Shown here: positions 62,446 through 64,000 of the stretch, piece after piece
How the letters are laid out: each line of letters opens with the position of its first letter
How positions within the stretch are numbered: position 1 is the stretch's first letter
Assembly (NCBI GenBank): GCA_022826705.1
Contig: JAJDUJ010000024.1
Span: 1-64,000, forward strand
Direction of reading: 5' to 3'
Origin: Acidimicrobiia bacterium
GTDB lineage: Bacteria > Actinomycetota > Acidimicrobiia > Acidimicrobiales > Bin134
DNA: 64,000 bases
Translations under genes and position numbers: made by a program
The notes under the pieces: generated by a model
Database searches by the model: none
Told to the model about the DNA's origin: nothing
Seen by the model: the letters and a program-made list of their open reading frames with translations, nothing else

Positions 62446-63531
62446 CTAAAGCTCGTGTCGGTAGTAGAGGAGCCGGAAGAATTCATTGCTGGCTGGTTCG
62501 AAGGTGGGATCCAACTGCCACCCCTCTCGCTCATAGAAGCGACGGGCCCGAAGGTGCTCCTCCACCACTCGCAATCGAGCTTCCGTGTGACCTTGATCAG
62601 ATATCCACGCCAAGCCAGCGTCGAGAAGCTGAGTTGCAACTGGCGACCCCCACACTTCGGGGTCGACGTAGAGCATGTCTATTTCGGGCAGGTCTCGTGG
62701 CGTAGGTAGATCCTCGTCAGCCAGCACAACGCCGAGGACACGATTGCCAGGATCCACCGCGACCCACACCGCGATTGTTGGGGTATTGATTCCATGAGCC
62801 CAGTCGTATCCTTGTCGCTTCCGCGCTGCCTCATCGAGGACATCTGGGGCCAATGAATCGGCATAGGCGGCGCGCCAAGACCGCAAGTAACACTCGCGGA
62901 TGCCCGGGATGTCAGCGTCGATGGCCTCACGTACTGAGAACCCGATGGCAGCGTTCTGCTGGCTAGAACTGGGAGCAACAAGGGCTTGCCACCCGATCTT
63001 GGTTATGAACCAAGCAACGTCGATTCCGATTGTGGCCGGGGCATGGGGATCTACCTTTGACTCTCCGTCAAGGTGGTAACCGAGAGCATCGGGAATGGCC
63101 CCACTCCTGGTGTTGGCCTTGTCGTGGTGGATTTCGACCCGTTCGATTTCGGGGACCTTGAACGCAGCAGACGTGAGGATGCGAGCCATCTCGCTGGCGT
63201 AACCCCGTCGGAGGTGATCTACGTGTACCCAGTAGCCGATTTCCAATGTCTGAGGGCTGGCGCGCCGGTGGAATCCGCAACCACCGACGACTTGGTCTTC
63301 CAGGAAGGCCCCGAACACGACCTCTTGACCGGCTTTCCAGTCATCCTCCCAGCGGCGAATAAGCGCTATCCGGTCGCGGTCGCTCAGAGGCTCGAACTCG
63401 ATCCAAGACATCCACGGTCGCAGATGTTCGATGCTGTCTTGGATGGCGTCACGCAGAATCTCCATATCACTGACCCGCCAACGCCGCAAGACCAGGCGGG
63501 GGCCGACAACGACCTCCGGGAAAACACTCAC
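62446..63531 (-). CDS. double GNAT acetyltransferase
   Basis: 361 aa containing two GNAT folds. The first (residues 10-165) is RimJ/RimL-like: LVLRRWRVSDMEILRDAI and IGYWVHVDHLRRGYASEM, which carries the acetyl-CoA pyrophosphate loop R-x-G-Y-A. The second (residues 195-361) starts FSVREAIDADIPGIRECYLRSWRAAY and has IDMLYVDPEVWGSPVA and a FYEREGW end. A degenerate Q/RxxGxG in the second suggests only one site may be active. It acetylates small amines or proteins. Single gene, divergent from the truncated right-edge gene by about 99 bases. Confidence 0.87.
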   Translation of the reverse strand: MSVFPEVVVGPRLVLRRWRVSDMEILRDAIQDSIEHLRPWMSWIEFEPLSDRDRIALIRRWEDDWKAGQEVVFGAFLEDQVVGGCGFHRRASPQTLEIGYWVHVDHLRRGYASEMARILTSAAFKVPEIERVEIHHDKANTRSGAIPDALGYHLDGESKVDPHAPATIGIDVAWFITKIGWQALVAPSSSQQNAAIGFSVREAIDADIPGIRECYLRSWRAAYADSLAPDVLDEAARKRQGYDWAHGINTPTIAVWVAVDPGNRVLGVVLADEDLPTPRDLPEIDMLYVDPEVWGSPVATQLLDAGLAWISDQGHTEARLRVVEEHLRARRFYEREGWQLDPTFEPASNEFFRLLYYRHEL

Positions 63532-63606
63532 CTGCCAACACTTCCACAGTAAGTCGGGAATCTTCAGCAGAATTACGACTGCTCCAGAGGTCGCTGAGGG
63601 ATCAAG

Positions 63607-63632
63607 GGTCGTCTATTTTGCAGGTCGTCTAT
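63607..63632. repeat. direct repeat GGTCGTCTAT
   Basis: The ten bases GGTCGTCTAT occur at 63607-63616 and 63623-63632. The second copy runs into the ATG of the right-edge gene. Sixteen-base spacing places the copies on roughly opposite faces of the helix. It could be a regulator half-site pair or chance. Confidence 0.3.
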
Positions 63633-64000
63633 GACGACATGGAGCGAGTTCTGCAAACGGATAGAGGCCCTTGGCGAAGGCCTGGATGACGAGGGGCAAA
63701 GGCACTTGGCCAATCAGGTGGCTTGCTGGCTGACCTATGCGATCGGCCACGACGATCCCCGTCATCCTGCCTTCTTCCGGAGCAGCGATCCCGTGTACCA
63801 GTGGGGTGGGCCCAACGCCGATCAAGTGGCCCGTCGGACCGCGATCGACGGCGACGGGGTGTATCGGATCTCGGGCCACATGGGCGCCTGTGAAGAGTTC
63901 GTGCTCCAGATCAAGCTCGGCGCCACCCAGAGCGGCGGTGCAGGAGTAGGCCTGGAAGTGACCGGTTCCAGCCTCGGGCTGGGTCCGGGCGACGATATCG
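63631..64000 (+). CDS. DUF1214-like family protein, 3' truncated
   Basis: Open from ATG 63631 to the right edge, about 123 residues. The segment YQWGGPNADQVARRTAIDGD followed by GVYRISGHMGACEEFVLQIK resembles N-terminal parts of DUF1214/DUF1254-type proteins with an 'IDG.G.YRI.G' strand. N-terminal helices (SEFCKRIEALGEGLDDEGQR) precede it. No signal peptide is visible. The function of the family is not established. The remaining C-terminus lies outside the window. Confidence 0.6.
   Translation, partial: MTTWSEFCKRIEALGEGLDDEGQRHLANQVACWLTYAIGHDDPRHPAFFRSSDPVYQWGGPNADQVARRTAIDGDGVYRISGHMGACEEFVLQIKLGATQSGGAGVGLEVTGSSLGLGPGDDI

Overview
The window is 64 kb of high-GC, densely coded bacterial DNA with about 60 protein genes. 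I saw no rRNA, tRNA, CRISPR array, insertion sequence or phage gene. The gene content suggests an actinobacterium, most likely an uncultured, probably marine Acidimicrobiia. The pointers are F420/LLM-type oxidoreductases, two P450s, many SDRs, CaiB and acyl-CoA genes, lipoproteins with Pro/Glu-rich linkers, GTG/TTG starts and apparently leaderless promoters. This placement is inferred from gene content; no phylogenetic marker is present.

Layout. 1-4.6 kb: truncated SMP-30 lactonase, two coupled SDRs, a phosphotransferase-DUF6285 fusion, a methyltransferase and a small cupin. 4.6-8.3 kb: a giant secreted lipoprotein with 29 RCC1-like blades. 8.4-11.3 kb: an MFS exporter and a two-gene UGSC locus, in which the smaller gene reads through an in-frame TGA followed by a bacterial SECIS-like hairpin (a predicted selenoprotein). 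11.3-13.1 kb: divergent Lrp-type regulator and alanine dehydrogenase around an AT-rich palindromic operator region. 13.1-18.4 kb: GMC oxidase, SDR, enoyl-CoA hydratase, LLM oxidoreductase and two hot-dog half dehydratases. 18.4-21.1 kb: zinc-type ABC permease and binding protein with a divergent Fur/Zur gene, but no ATPase. 21.1-25.7 kb: an unusual acyl-CoA dehydrogenase and a TauD/P450/HIBADH operon. 25.7-35 kb: GH20-like protein with a divergent TetR, amidohydrolase, SDR, a hydrolase-neocarzinostatin-fold lipoprotein, ADH, CaiB and a DUF427-TesB fusion.

35.1-49.5 kb is the most coherent system. Twelve same-strand genes encode a complete carbohydrate-type ABC importer, an HpsN/HisD-type dehydrogenase, an SDR, a bicupin, a core MetE-like methyltransferase, three tandem-NTF2 (SnoaL-like) paralogues and a LacI regulator. 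A divergent SMP-30 lactonase completes the set. Two nearly identical promoter/operator modules, upstream of lacI and between the end paralogue and the lactonase, suggest the LacI protein controls the locus. The substrate is unknown; a polyol or sulfo-polyol such as dihydroxypropanesulfonate is one possibility.

49.5-64 kb: F420-type LLM enzyme, GcvT-like methyltransferase, macrodomain protein, enoyl-CoA hydratase, amidohydrolase, VOC protein, a TauE/SafE exporter with a disrupted start, a GH3 glycosidase, a second TauD/P450/SDR/cupin/EthD operon, a double GNAT protein and a truncated gene at the right edge. Overall the window reads as a set of small catabolic and redox operons for scavenging diverse organic compounds.
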